From the NCBI GenBank assembly GCA_028684065.1, contig JAQUGO010000006.1, positions 62,001 to 126,000 on the forward strand: a DNA stretch of 64,000 nucleotides, written 5' to 3'. Every line of letters starts with the position of its first letter. Position 1 is the stretch's first letter. Of the stretch, positions 44,025 to 52,873 are shown piece after piece. The notes below the pieces were generated by a model that did not search any database, was not told the origin of the DNA, and saw only the letters and a program-made list of their open reading frames with translations. Source of the DNA: Sulfurospirillaceae bacterium. GTDB taxonomy: Bacteria; Campylobacterota; Campylobacteria; Campylobacterales; Sulfurospirillaceae. Both the position numbers and the translations under genes were made by a program.

Positions 44025-47000
44025 ATGGCTAAAGTCATGAAAACTATGGATGGTAACGAAGCTGCAGCATATGCATCTTACGCATTTACCGAAGTTGCTG
44101 GTATTTACCCAATCACGCCTTCTTCACCGATGGCTGATTTTACAGATATCTGGGCGGCTCAAGGAAAGAAAAACTTATTTGGAATGCCTGTTAAAGTTGT
44201 TGAAATGCAAAGTGAAGGTGGCGCAGCTGGAACGGTTCATGGTTCTTTACAAGCTGGAGCTTTAACGACTACTTATACAGCTTCTCAAGGCTTACTCCTA
44301 AAAATACCTAATATGTATAAAATGGCTGGACAATTACTTCCAAGCGTTATTCATGTTAGTGCAAGAACTTTGGCTACTCATGCCCTTTCTATCTTTGGTG
44401 ATCATCAAGATGTTTATGCCGCTCGCCAAACAGGGTATGCCATGCTTTCATCTGGTTCAGTACAAGAAGTTATGGACTTAGCGGGTGTTGCTCATTTATG
44501 TGCTATTAAAGGTCGTGTTCCTTTTATGCACTTCTTTGATGGTTTTAGAACCTCTCACGAAATTCAAAAAATTGAATTAATGGATTATGCCGTATTTGAT
44601 AGATTGTTAGATAAAAAAGCAGTTCAAACATTTAGAGATGAAGCGCTTAATCCAGAACACCCAAAAACTCGTGGTACTGCACAAAACGACGATATCTATT
44701 TCCAAGGCAGAGAAGCACAAAACAAATTTTATGATGCCCTTCCTGATATCGTAGCGGATTATATGGCAGAAATCTCAAAAGAGACTGGACGTGATTATAA
44801 GCCATTTACATACTATGGTGCGCCTGATGCTGAGCGAATTGTCGTTGCAATGGGTTCCGTCACTGAGTGTTTAAAAGAAACTATTGATTATTTAATGAGC
44901 AAAGGTGAAAAAGTAGGTTTAATTACCCCACATCTTTATCGTCCATTTAGTGTTAAATACCTTATGGATGTTATGCCTGAATCGGTTAAAAAGATTTCAG
45001 TACTTGATAGAACTAAAGAAGCAGGTTCTATTGGTGAGCCATTGTATTTAGATATGAGAGCAGCTTTCTATGGACAAACTAATGCTCCTATTATTGTAGG
45101 TGGACGCTATGGTCTTTCTTCAAAAGACGTTGATCCTGCGCAAATGCTTGCAGTATTTGAAAATCTCAAACTAGACACTCCAAAAAATGACTTTACTGTT
45201 GGTATCGTTGATGATGTTACGTTTAAATCTCTTGATGTTAAAGAAAAAATGAGTTTAGGTGACGCAGCTACAAAAGAATGTTTATTTTATGGACTTGGAG
45301 CTGATGGTACGGTAGGCGCAAATAAAAGCTCTATTAAAATCATCGGTGATGAGACGGATATGTATGCTCAAGCATATTTTGCTTACGACTCTAAAAAATC
45401 AGGTGGTTTTACGCGTTCTCACTTACGTTTTGGTAAACAACCAATTCGCTCAACATACCTCGTTTCTAATCCTCACTTTGTAGCATGTTCTGTTGCTGCG
45501 TATTTGGAATTATATGATGTTATTGATGGTATCAGAGAAAATGGTACATTTTTATTAAACTCTATTTGGGATGCAGACGAAACGATTAAAAGAATTCCTA
45601 ATAAAGTTAAAAAAATTCTAGCAACTAAAAAAGTTAACTTCTATATTATCAATGCAACAAAACTAGCACATGATATTGGCTTGGGAAATAGAAGCAATAC
45701 CATTATGCAATCTGCATTCTTTAAACTCGCCGAAATTATTGATTTTGAAGAAGCACAAGCCTTTATGAAAAAACAAGCGTATAAATCTTACCACAAAAAA
45801 GGTGACCAAATCGTTGAGCTTAACTATAAAGCGATTGATGTGGGTGCTAATGGTTTGATTAAAGTTAATGTTGATCCTTCATGGGCTAACTTAGTAGATG
45901 AAGTCAAAGAAGTAGAAGACAAATACATCGGTACTGCATTTGTTGAAAAAATTGCAAAACCTATCAATGCCGCACGTGGTGATAGCTTACCAGTTTCAGT
46001 GTTTAATGGCTATGAAGATGGTTCTTTTGAGCATGGAACAACAGAATATGAAAAACGTGGTGTTGGTGTAACAGTTCCAAAATGGATTGAGGAAAATTGT
46101 ATTCAATGTAATCAATGTGCCTTTGTATGTCCTCACGCAGTTATTCGTCCATTCCTTATCAATGATGCAGAATTTGCTGCTGCACCTGAGGGTGTTAAAG
46201 TCCATGCACTTGAGGCTAAAGGTAAAGAGCTTAAAGGCTTAAAATACAAAATTCAAGTTTCAGCGCTTGATTGTACTGGATGTGACCTTTGTGTTGCTGC
46301 TTGTCCTACAAAAGAAAAATCACTTGTTATGGTTCCACTAGGTGAGAGTATTGATGCTGGTGAGCAAGTAAATGCAGATTATTTATTTAAAAAAGTAACC
46401 TACAAAGATGACATTCTGTCTAAAAATACCGTTAAGGGTTCACAGTTTGCAAAACCACTTTTCGAATTCCATGCGGCATGTCCAGGATGTGGTGAAACTC
46501 CATATATTACGCTTGTAACACGTTTATTTGGTGAGAGTATGATGATTGCCAATGCTACTGGATGTTCATCTATCTATGGTGGCTCTGCTCCTTCAACGCC
46601 ATACCGCAAAAATGACGATGGTAATGGTCCTGCATGGGCAAACTCATTGTTTGAAGACAATGCTGAGTTTGGTTTAGGTATGCATGTTGCTGTTGAAACA
46701 ATGAGACATAGAATTCACAGTGTTATGGAAAGCTCACTTGAAGCTGCTCCAAACGCAATTGCTGCTCTTTATAAAGATTGGATTGAATTTAGAGACGATA
46801 GAGCTAAGAGCACAGAAATTAGAAATCTTTTAGTGGCACAATTGGAAGCGAATCCAACAGCTGCTGGTGCAGAAGTTATTTTAAGTTTAAAACAATATCT
46901 TTCTAAAAAATCCCAATGGATTTTTGGTGGAGATGGTTGGGCTTATGATATTGGTTACGGTGGACTTGATCATGTTATCGCAAGTGGTGAAGATGTCAAT

Positions 47001-47582
47001 ATCTTAGTTCTTGATACAGAAGTTTACTCAAATACAGGTGGACAAAGTTCAAAATCTTCACGTACAGGCTCTATTGCGCAATTTACAGCAGCAGGTAAAC
47101 CAATGCAAAAGAAAGATCTAGGTTATATCGCTATGACTTATGGAAATGTATTTGTTGCACAAATTAACTCCAATGCCTCAGCGGCACAAACGATTAAAGC
47201 GTTTGAAGCAGCAGAAGCGTATCCTGGTGTATCACTTATTATTGCATACTCTCCATGTATTGCACACGGAATTAAAGGCGGTATGGGCAAATCTGGTAAC
47301 CAAGGTGAATTAGCTACAAAATGTGGTTACTGGCCAATTTATACCTATGATCCAAGACTTGAAAAAGAGGGTAAAAACCCTGTTAAGATTACAGGAAAAG
47401 AGCCTGATTGGTCATTGTATGATGATTTCTTAATGAACGAAGTTCGTTATGCATCACTCAAAAAATCAAATCCTGATCATGCGCAAGCGTTATTTGAACA
47501 TAACAAAAAAGATGCACAAAGAAGATGGAGACAACTCAACCGTCTAGCAAATGCAGATTTTTCAAATGAGATGGGTGAATAA
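44025..47582 (+). CDS. nifJ: Pyruvate:ferredoxin (flavodoxin) oxidoreductase
   Basis: Single-chain PFOR of 1185 residues. It oxidises pyruvate with CoA to acetyl-CoA and CO2 and reduces ferredoxin or flavodoxin. The N-terminal domain has YPITPSSPMADFTDIWAAQG. A 2[4Fe-4S] insert has CIQCNQCAFVCPHAVIRP from C692 and CTGCDLCVAACPTKEKS from C750. The ThDP-binding part has AACPGCGETPY, ANATGCSSIYGGSAPSTPY and GGDGWAYDIGYGGLDH, then DTEVYSNTGGQ. AAGGGGAA precedes the ATG. It is transcribed alone and ends at a strong terminator. Confidence 0.98.
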   Translation: MAKVMKTMDGNEAAAYASYAFTEVAGIYPITPSSPMADFTDIWAAQGKKNLFGMPVKVVEMQSEGGAAGTVHGSLQAGALTTTYTASQGLLLKIPNMYKMAGQLLPSVIHVSARTLATHALSIFGDHQDVYAARQTGYAMLSSGSVQEVMDLAGVAHLCAIKGRVPFMHFFDGFRTSHEIQKIELMDYAVFDRLLDKKAVQTFRDEALNPEHPKTRGTAQNDDIYFQGREAQNKFYDALPDIVADYMAEISKETGRDYKPFTYYGAPDAERIVVAMGSVTECLKETIDYLMSKGEKVGLITPHLYRPFSVKYLMDVMPESVKKISVLDRTKEAGSIGEPLYLDMRAAFYGQTNAPIIVGGRYGLSSKDVDPAQMLAVFENLKLDTPKNDFTVGIVDDVTFKSLDVKEKMSLGDAATKECLFYGLGADGTVGANKSSIKIIGDETDMYAQAYFAYDSKKSGGFTRSHLRFGKQPIRSTYLVSNPHFVACSVAAYLELYDVIDGIRENGTFLLNSIWDADETIKRIPNKVKKILATKKVNFYIINATKLAHDIGLGNRSNTIMQSAFFKLAEIIDFEEAQAFMKKQAYKSYHKKGDQIVELNYKAIDVGANGLIKVNVDPSWANLVDEVKEVEDKYIGTAFVEKIAKPINAARGDSLPVSVFNGYEDGSFEHGTTEYEKRGVGVTVPKWIEENCIQCNQCAFVCPHAVIRPFLINDAEFAAAPEGVKVHALEAKGKELKGLKYKIQVSALDCTGCDLCVAACPTKEKSLVMVPLGESIDAGEQVNADYLFKKVTYKDDILSKNTVKGSQFAKPLFEFHAACPGCGETPYITLVTRLFGESMMIANATGCSSIYGGSAPSTPYRKNDDGNGPAWANSLFEDNAEFGLGMHVAVETMRHRIHSVMESSLEAAPNAIAALYKDWIEFRDDRAKSTEIRNLLVAQLEANPTAAGAEVILSLKQYLSKKSQWIFGGDGWAYDIGYGGLDHVIASGEDVNILVLDTEVYSNTGGQSSKSSRTGSIAQFTAAGKPMQKKDLGYIAMTYGNVFVAQINSNASAAQTIKAFEAAEAYPGVSLIIAYSPCIAHGIKGGMGKSGNQGELATKCGYWPIYTYDPRLEKEGKNPVKITGKEPDWSLYDDFLMNEVRYASLKKSNPDHAQALFEHNKKDAQRRWRQLNRLANADFSNEMGE

Positions 47583-47599
47583 CAAGACGTTATATATTA

Positions 47600-47638
47600 A
47601 AAAAGGGTTAGGCAAGTCAATCTTGCCTAACCCTTTTT
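47600..47638. terminator. Strong terminator after nifJ
   Basis: A perfect 17-bp stem (47600-47616 with 47622-47638), five-base loop, core GGGTTAGGCAAG, A-rich ascending and T-rich descending arms. It can act in both directions and also serves the minus-strand gene ending at 47665. Confidence 0.92.
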
Positions 47639-47664
47639 CTGTAGTTTTAAAATAGTCGTTGAAA

Positions 47665-47859
47665 TTATTGTTGAAATTCTGCAGCTACCGTAGCATTAGA
47701 CTTGACAACATCGCCACTGCCATGAATAATATGAGGAATACAGCTTGTACAGACGTGTATCTCTTCACCATTTTGTACTGCTTTAATAAAAACAGTTCCT
47801 TTACTTTCCTCGCTTGAACGCATACAAACATTACATATTTGAATATTATTGATTTCCAT
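47665..47859 (-). CDS. Small two-CxxC (zinc-ribbon-like) protein
   Basis: A 64-residue protein with IQICNVCMRSSEE near the start and IHVCTSCIPHIIHG in the middle: two CxxC pairs about 28 residues apart, as in a zinc ribbon or rubredoxin-like knuckle. The frame extends upstream to 47925, but AAAGGAG lies 6 bases before the ATG at 47859, which I take as the start. Partner and role are unknown. It sits alone between the nifJ terminator and a lipoprotein gene. Confidence 0.75.
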   Translation of the reverse strand: MEINNIQICNVCMRSSEESKGTVFIKAVQNGEEIHVCTSCIPHIIHGSGDVVKSNATVAAEFQQ

Positions 47860-47928
47860 TGTCTCTCCTTTTGAATTTGAGATATTATAGTCAAAAGATC
47901 GAACAAAAGAAATGAGGTAAATCAAGCA

Positions 47929-48702
47929 TTATAAAAAGAGTGCAAAAGTAATCATAGTTTGAATACCAATGTCAACAGGCTCTTCACCAATGATACGTGC
48001 GCTATTCTTAACATGAAATATCATTTGACTCAATAAGACCTCAAAATTAAAATTGGAAGGACTGTAGAGCATCTCAGTATTGTTTAGAAGTGAAGGCAGA
48101 TTCTCTATCATTTGCCAGGAAGGAAGATTGCCTTGTTTAATTTTTTTTTCGAGCTCAATTTGCCAATTGTTTTGCCACGTTATAAAAAGGTAATTTCCAT
48201 TGGTGTCTTTGGCCGTTCTGATTTTCCAGCGAATGACTTCAAGATAGTAATAAAGCCTCTTAAATTCTTCTTTTTGATACGATAATGTAGTCAGTTGATG
48301 TCCTTTATCTCTTTGATATGTTTCCCAAATAAGTTTATGTAATCCAAGAATTAAAAAATCGTTTCTGTCATTGATATTTGGATTTTTGTCAAAGGCAATA
48401 CGCAGATAATCATCATAGGTTTTGAGGTAAGTGTTATTATAATTGATGCGAATAGTATTGCGTGATTGTTGGAGGTTATTATAGATATAGGCTTTTTGTG
48501 TTTTACTGTAATGTGAAGGATTACGAAGGTCTAGTTTTTCCTTATATTGCACAAGAAGGGAAAGCAGTGATTTATAGTCTCTATTGACTTGTGTGGCACC
48601 GTGTGATTGTAAGACTTCTGAAACCTTTTCTTGATGCGTTGCACAGCCCGTTGACAATACAAAAAGTACGAGAAGTCCAAATAAAGATAAAAATCTATTC
48701 AT
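47929..48702 (-). CDS. Lipoprotein of unknown function
   Basis: A 257-residue protein with a lipoprotein signal peptide: LFGLLVLFVLSTGC, lipobox LSTGC with the acylated cysteine at residue 20. The body is helical and rich in Tyr, Asn and Lys (RNTIRINYNNTYLKTYDDYL). The C-terminus (IMFHVKNSARIIGEEPVDIG) ends in a hydrophobic stretch. I recognise no domain. It overlaps the small coiled-coil gene upstream by 8 bases and is the last gene of a three-gene unit with a phosphate-type transporter. Confidence 0.72.
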   Translation of the reverse strand: MNRFLSLFGLLVLFVLSTGCATHQEKVSEVLQSHGATQVNRDYKSLLSLLVQYKEKLDLRNPSHYSKTQKAYIYNNLQQSRNTIRINYNNTYLKTYDDYLRIAFDKNPNINDRNDFLILGLHKLIWETYQRDKGHQLTTLSYQKEEFKRLYYYLEVIRWKIRTAKDTNGNYLFITWQNNWQIELEKKIKQGNLPSWQMIENLPSLLNNTEMLYSPSNFNFEVLLSQMIFHVKNSARIIGEEPVDIGIQTMITFALFL

Positions 48703-48931
48703 TTAAAATTTCTTCTGCTTTTTTAATCTGTTTTTTGATAATTTTTATACTATCTTTGAGTGTTTCCCTCTTGATAATATCGGTCTCACATTTCATCTCT
48801 TGTTTCAGAACAATACGTTTAGCTTTAAGTTTGTACATTAACTCTTTGATAGCAACTTTTTTGGATTCATCACTATGTGGTTCCAATCCAAAGAGTTCTT
48901 GAACTTTCGTGATAAATTTTGATTTACTCAT
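48695..48931 (-). CDS. Small basic coiled-coil protein, unknown function
   Basis: A 78-residue protein without signal or membrane segment. After FITKVQELFGLEPHSDESKK it is a single long charged helix (LMYKLKAKRIVLKQEMKCET and onward), likely a coiled coil. It overlaps both neighbours: 4 bases with the transporter upstream and 8 with the lipoprotein downstream. The tight coupling argues that it is real. It could be a cytoplasmic partner of the PhoU-like tail of the transporter. Confidence 0.7.
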   Translation of the reverse strand: MSKSKFITKVQELFGLEPHSDESKKVAIKELMYKLKAKRIVLKQEMKCETDIIKRETLKDSIKIIKKQIKKAEEILNE

Positions 48932-50751
48932 GAAGCATTCCTTTTCTCGGGGGGATGAGTTATTTCATTGACTTCGTTTTCATTAAGCAAGAGCGCTTCT
49001 CTTCCTTCTTTAAGCGTGCTATCTTCATGGACAAAAAGAGTATGTGCCACTTCTGAAAGCTCTGAAGAGATGGTATAAGCATATGTCGTATCATTCATTA
49101 GTGACGTTGCCATCGCAAAGGTGATTTTATTGGTACGAATAAGATTGTCTAGTGATTTATTTGCAGCGATATCGTATTTTTGAATATCGAGTTTGATTTT
49201 ACTTAACAAGAGGATAGCCACATCTTCTTCGCTTGCATTGATGATAAGTTGCATATTGCGTAACAGTTTGATAAGGTTTTTTCGAATATGATTGTATTCT
49301 TCTTTGATGTATTCATTATCCGATTCAAGGTAATGTATCATATTTTTTTGCATATGCTTAGAGGCTTTAAATGCTTCAATGATTTTAATATTAGCATTCT
49401 TGATAGGAATCAATTTAATATTGGCATCTTCTGAAAATCTACCTTGTGCCATAACCGCAAAATTAATAATTTTGCCATAAATATTTTTAATTCGATTTTC
49501 ATAGAAGAGTTCCATATCGACACGTAAGGCTTGATGGCGAAGTTTAATCATGTCTTCGATTTCCATACCTGAGATAATATCTTCCTTTGTAATACTCATC
49601 CCTTTAGCGATAATTTCAAAGACATTATTATATAAATGTTTGGTTTCTTTAAAAAGTACGGCTTGCGCAGTGTCTGGAAAATCAAGGGCCAAGTCATTGA
49701 GATAAAGTACATCATCGGTAATACTCTCTTCACGGGCAGGTTTTTTAAACACCGTGTCTAATAGGTAACTTACTTTAGAAATAAGCGGGGCAAACAAAGC
49801 CACACAAAGTAGGTTGAAGTACGTATGATAAAGCGCAATTTTTAAAGCAAAATCATTGGGGTTAATACCCAAATAAGGTGCAGTCAGTTCTATTAATTGT
49901 ATAGACTGTGGCACTAAACCAATAACTAAAATCCCTGTTGTAAGGTTGACAATACAATGAGCCCCCGCTAGCTTTTTGCCCTCCAAACTTGCACCTATAG
50001 CACCAATAATTGCTGTAATTGTTGTACCCATATTGGCGCCGATGGTTAGTGCAATAGCATTTTCATAAGTAATTTGTGATGCGGACAGTGCCGTCAGGAT
50101 AAGGACTAAGCTCGCATGAGAAGATTGCATAATAATCGTTGCAATAATACCAATAGCCACAAAAATCAAAGTTCCATGAAAGCCAACGATAGCATATTTG
50201 GTTAAATCAATGGTCTCTTTAAAGGCATCAAAACCTTCTTTCATATAGGCAATACCTAAAAATGCAAAACCCAGACCCGTAAGGACATAACCAAAACCTT
50301 TAAGCTTTTGATTGCTTTGAAAGATAAATATGGTGCCAAAAACCAGCATGGGCATGGCATAGGTTGCAAGGCTAATTTTAAGCCCATATCCAGCAATCAG
50401 CCAAGCTCCCGTCGTCGTTCCAATATTAGCGCCCAAAACAATTCCAATACCTTGAGTCAGTCCGATAAGACCTGCACTAATAAAGGATATGGCAATGACA
50501 GCGACAAGGCCACTAGATTGCATAAGCGTGGTTGTGATGGCTCCAAAAATGATGCTTTTATAGACTCTATTTGTGAAAGCTTTTAAAAATTTGTCTAAAA
50601 GACCTCCTGTAAAAAAGCGAAAGCCCTCTTCCAAAGAGAGCATTCCAAAAAGGAAAATAGCCACACCCGCACTAATGCTTAAGATGTTTTTACTTTGGAT
50701 AAAAGCATAGCTAAGTGTCACAATCATCAAAAGTAGAAACAGGCGTTTCAT
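48928..50751 (-). CDS. Na+/phosphate cotransporter (NptA/PhoU-fused type)
   Basis: Inner-membrane protein of 607 residues. Two inverted Na/Pi repeats are seen, each with the QSS motif: MQSSGLVAVIAISF followed by GIVLGANIGTTTGAW, and MQSSHASLVLILTA followed by LTIGANMGTTITA. About eight membrane segments are followed by a helical PhoU-like cytoplasmic domain over the last 230 residues. It takes up phosphate with sodium or exports small ions. Transcribed with two small unknown genes. Start lies 11 bases from a TTACATGTAA site. Confidence 0.9.
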   Translation of the reverse strand: MKRLFLLLMIVTLSYAFIQSKNILSISAGVAIFLFGMLSLEEGFRFFTGGLLDKFLKAFTNRVYKSIIFGAITTTLMQSSGLVAVIAISFISAGLIGLTQGIGIVLGANIGTTTGAWLIAGYGLKISLATYAMPMLVFGTIFIFQSNQKLKGFGYVLTGLGFAFLGIAYMKEGFDAFKETIDLTKYAIVGFHGTLIFVAIGIIATIIMQSSHASLVLILTALSASQITYENAIALTIGANMGTTITAIIGAIGASLEGKKLAGAHCIVNLTTGILVIGLVPQSIQLIELTAPYLGINPNDFALKIALYHTYFNLLCVALFAPLISKVSYLLDTVFKKPAREESITDDVLYLNDLALDFPDTAQAVLFKETKHLYNNVFEIIAKGMSITKEDIISGMEIEDMIKLRHQALRVDMELFYENRIKNIYGKIINFAVMAQGRFSEDANIKLIPIKNANIKIIEAFKASKHMQKNMIHYLESDNEYIKEEYNHIRKNLIKLLRNMQLIINASEEDVAILLLSKIKLDIQKYDIAANKSLDNLIRTNKITFAMATSLMNDTTYAYTISSELSEVAHTLFVHEDSTLKEGREALLLNENEVNEITHPPEKRNAS

Positions 50752-50762
50752 AAGGCATTTCC

Positions 50763-50772
50763 TTACATGTAA
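50763..50772. repeat. TTACATGTAA palindrome (intergenic)
   Basis: Exact copy in the divergent region between the Na/Pi transporter and luxS; flanks C and A. Confidence 0.8.
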
Positions 50773-50809
50773 AGATGTCGTATGCGTGAATATTGTATCA
50801 CTTTTTTGA

Positions 50810-50815
50810 TATAAT
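50810..50815 (+). promoter_or_regulatory. Probable -10 box (TATAAT) of luxS
   Basis: TGATATAAT 21 bases before the luxS ATG, giving a short leader of about 15 bases with AAAAGGA as ribosome site. Confidence 0.5.
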
Positions 50816-50835
50816 CAAAACAAAAAAGGATTACG

Positions 50836-51336
50836 ATGCCACTACTGGATAGTTTTTGTGTAGATCACGTCAAAATGCCCGCACCAGCGGTTAGAGTAGC
50901 CAAAAAGATGAAAACACCAAAGGGGGATGAAATCAGTGTGTTTGATTTGCGTTTTTGTAAACCCAATCAAGACATTTTACCAGAGCGAGGTATTCATACC
51001 TTAGAACATCTATTTGCGGGTTTTATGCGTCAGCATCTTAATGGCAATGGTGTGGAAATTATCGATATTTCACCTATGGGGTGTCGTACTGGATTTTATA
51101 TGAGTCTGATAGGAGACCCATTAGAACAACGTGTCATCGAAGCATGGGAAGCATCTATGAAAGACGTTTTAGGCGTTAAGAGTGAAGCGGATATTCCTGA
51201 GCTTAATATTTATCAGTGTGGGACATGTGCCATGCATTCCTTAGATGAAGCGAAAGTGATTGCGCAAAAAATCTTAACACAAGGAATTGCTACAATGGAT
51301 AATGACGCTTTAAAGCTAGATACTTCCAAACTTTAA
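50836..51336 (+). CDS. luxS: S-ribosylhomocysteine lyase
   Basis: Metalloenzyme of the activated methyl cycle that splits S-ribosylhomocysteine into homocysteine and DPD, the AI-2 precursor. The metal site is H54 and H58 in HTLEHLFAG plus C128 in YQCGTC. The catalytic C83 lies in [10 protein letters not shown], and E57 is conserved. 166 residues is normal. Its TAA shares TTAA with the TAA of the convergent gene. Both stops lie in one hairpin. Confidence 0.97.
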   Translation: MPLLDSFCVDHVKMPAPAVRVAKKMKTPKGDEISVFDLRFCKPNQDILPERGIHTLEHLFAGFMRQHLNGNGVEIIDISPMGCRTGFYMSLIGDPLEQRVIEAWEASMKDVLGVKSEADIPELNIYQCGTCAMHSLDEAKVIAQKILTQGIATMDNDALKLDTSKL

Positions 51337-51358
51337 AGAGAGTTTTCACTCTCTTTAA
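51333..51358. terminator. Bidirectional hairpin containing the luxS stop codon
   Basis: TTAAAGAGAG and CTCTCTTTAA form a perfect 10-bp stem with a six-base loop. The left arm begins with TTAA, which is the stop codon of luxS on one strand and of the flavin-type gene on the other. Confidence 0.8.
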
Positions 51359-51758
51359 CATACTCGAGTTTTGTGCCAAAACCTAGCGTATTATCGGTGA
51401 ATTTGATATACTCAATGACAATGCTCCATAGTGATGGATTCATCGCTAAAGCATAAGGGAAGCGTTTAAAATAAGTTTTAATTTCTTGTTCATTGGCCTT
51501 TTGGTAGTGCCCTGTAAATTGAATACCTTGAATTTTCCCTATCACTTTGGTTTCAAGTGCGATAGTTCCTGATACAGCAGTATTTTCTACTGCTTCCCGT
51601 CCATGTCTTGTCTTTTCATCCGTGGCAATGACAAGGCTTGTATTTTGTTTATCAAAGGCATAAAAGCATGTCGCACAGTAGGGCTGATTGTGCTTACATG
51701 TAGCCAGTGTTAAAAGATGGTGTTTGGTGATAAATTTTTGAATAGAAACATCAATCAT
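51333..51758 (-). CDS. Pyridoxamine 5'-phosphate oxidase-like (split-barrel) protein
   Basis: A 141-residue split-barrel flavin-binding-type protein, like the YhbP/PPOX family. [21 protein letters not shown] is the first strand pair, [14 protein letters not shown] the second, and [15 protein letters not shown] the third, near the usual FMN-contact positions. Whether it binds FMN, F420 or haem is unknown. Its 3' end overlaps luxS by four bases. The TTACATGTAG variant at 51694 lies in its start region. Confidence 0.82.
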   Translation of the reverse strand: MIDVSIQKFITKHHLLTLATCKHNQPYCATCFYAFDKQNTSLVIATDEKTRHGREAVENTAVSGTIALETKVIGKIQGIQFTGHYQKANEQEIKTYFKRFPYALAMNPSLWSIVIEYIKFTDNTLGFGTKLEYVKESENSL

Positions 51759-51760
51759 TC

Positions 51761-52873
51761 TTACTCCAAGGTCTTTTTAAATCGTTTGGCTGCAATGATA
51801 ACAAAAAAACTGCCCAATCCCATAAGTGCAAAAAAATCTTTCCATATATCCATAAATTCTGCTCCTCGAAGTACAATGCCCCGCATAATTTCAATATAGT
51901 ATGTTGCCGGGATAAGATAGCTAAAGGCATAAATGGCTAAGGGCATTTCTTCGCGCGGGAACATAAAACCTGAGAGTAAGACAGAGGGAAGCAGTGTTAA
52001 AAAGGCATATTGAATGGCTTGCATTTGGTTTTGCGCTTTGGTAGAGATAAGAAGCCCCAGACCAAGTGTACAAAAAATATAGGCTAAGCTCATGAGTAAA
52101 AGAAGTAATATACTACCGACAATAGGTACGGCAAATAGTGTATTCATAATCCCTACAACCACAAGGATTTGAATAAATGCAATGATAATGAAGGGGGCTA
52201 ATTTCCCCAACATTAAACCCATGGGCTCAACGGGGGTAACTAAGATTTGCTCCAAGGTACCTTTTTCTTTCTCTTTGACAATAGAAAGAGATGTGAGAAT
52301 TACCGTTGTAATCGTAAGGATGATAGCAATCAGACCAGGTACCATAAAATTAGCCGTCTTAGACTCAGGATTGTAAAGCATTTGGGTACGCACATCGAGC
52401 GCTTTGGGAGCTTCATTAAATGTTTTGAGATTTAGGCCATAATGAAATCCCACCAATGAAGCGGCTTGTTGGGCTTGAGAGGCGATTGTTGAATCACTAC
52501 CATCTATTAATACTTGTACAGAAGCTTCGCGGTTGTCTAAAAGATTGCGCGTATAGTTTTCAGGGATGATAATACCTACTTTAGATTCACCTTTGACAAT
52601 ACTTTGAAGAAGCACTTCTTTACTGTTCGCTTCTCGTTGGATTTTAAAATAGCCACTGTTGGTAAATTGCCACAACAATTCACTACTTTTTTGAGTACGG
52701 TCAAGGTTAAGCACAATAGTTGGTATGTCGTGAACTGTCGTATTAATAGCATAACCAAAGACAATAAGTTGAAAAATAGGAATTAAAAAGATAAAAAAAA
52801 GTGTGCCACGATCACGGCTTATTTGTTTGCTCTCTTTGTAAAAGATGGCTTTAAACCCTCTGAACATTTTCAT
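51761..52873 (-). CDS. ABC-2 type transporter permease (drug/lipid exporter)
   Basis: Membrane subunit of 370 residues. TM1 (LFFIFLIPIFQLIVFGYAIN) is followed by a periplasmic domain of about 140 residues, then five C-terminal membrane helices with VTPVEPMGLMLGKLAPFIII, the ABC-2 signature region. This is the YhhJ/YbhR layout. The start may be M1 or M3. It overlaps the ATPase gene by 23 bases, so the two are translated together. Last gene of a three-part exporter. Confidence 0.92.
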   Translation of the reverse strand: MKMFRGFKAIFYKESKQISRDRGTLFFIFLIPIFQLIVFGYAINTTVHDIPTIVLNLDRTQKSSELLWQFTNSGYFKIQREANSKEVLLQSIVKGESKVGIIIPENYTRNLLDNREASVQVLIDGSDSTIASQAQQAASLVGFHYGLNLKTFNEAPKALDVRTQMLYNPESKTANFMVPGLIAIILTITTVILTSLSIVKEKEKGTLEQILVTPVEPMGLMLGKLAPFIIIAFIQILVVVGIMNTLFAVPIVGSILLLLLMSLAYIFCTLGLGLLISTKAQNQMQAIQYAFLTLLPSVLLSGFMFPREEMPLAIYAFSYLIPATYYIEIMRGIVLRGAEFMDIWKDFFALMGLGSFFVIIAAKRFKKTLE

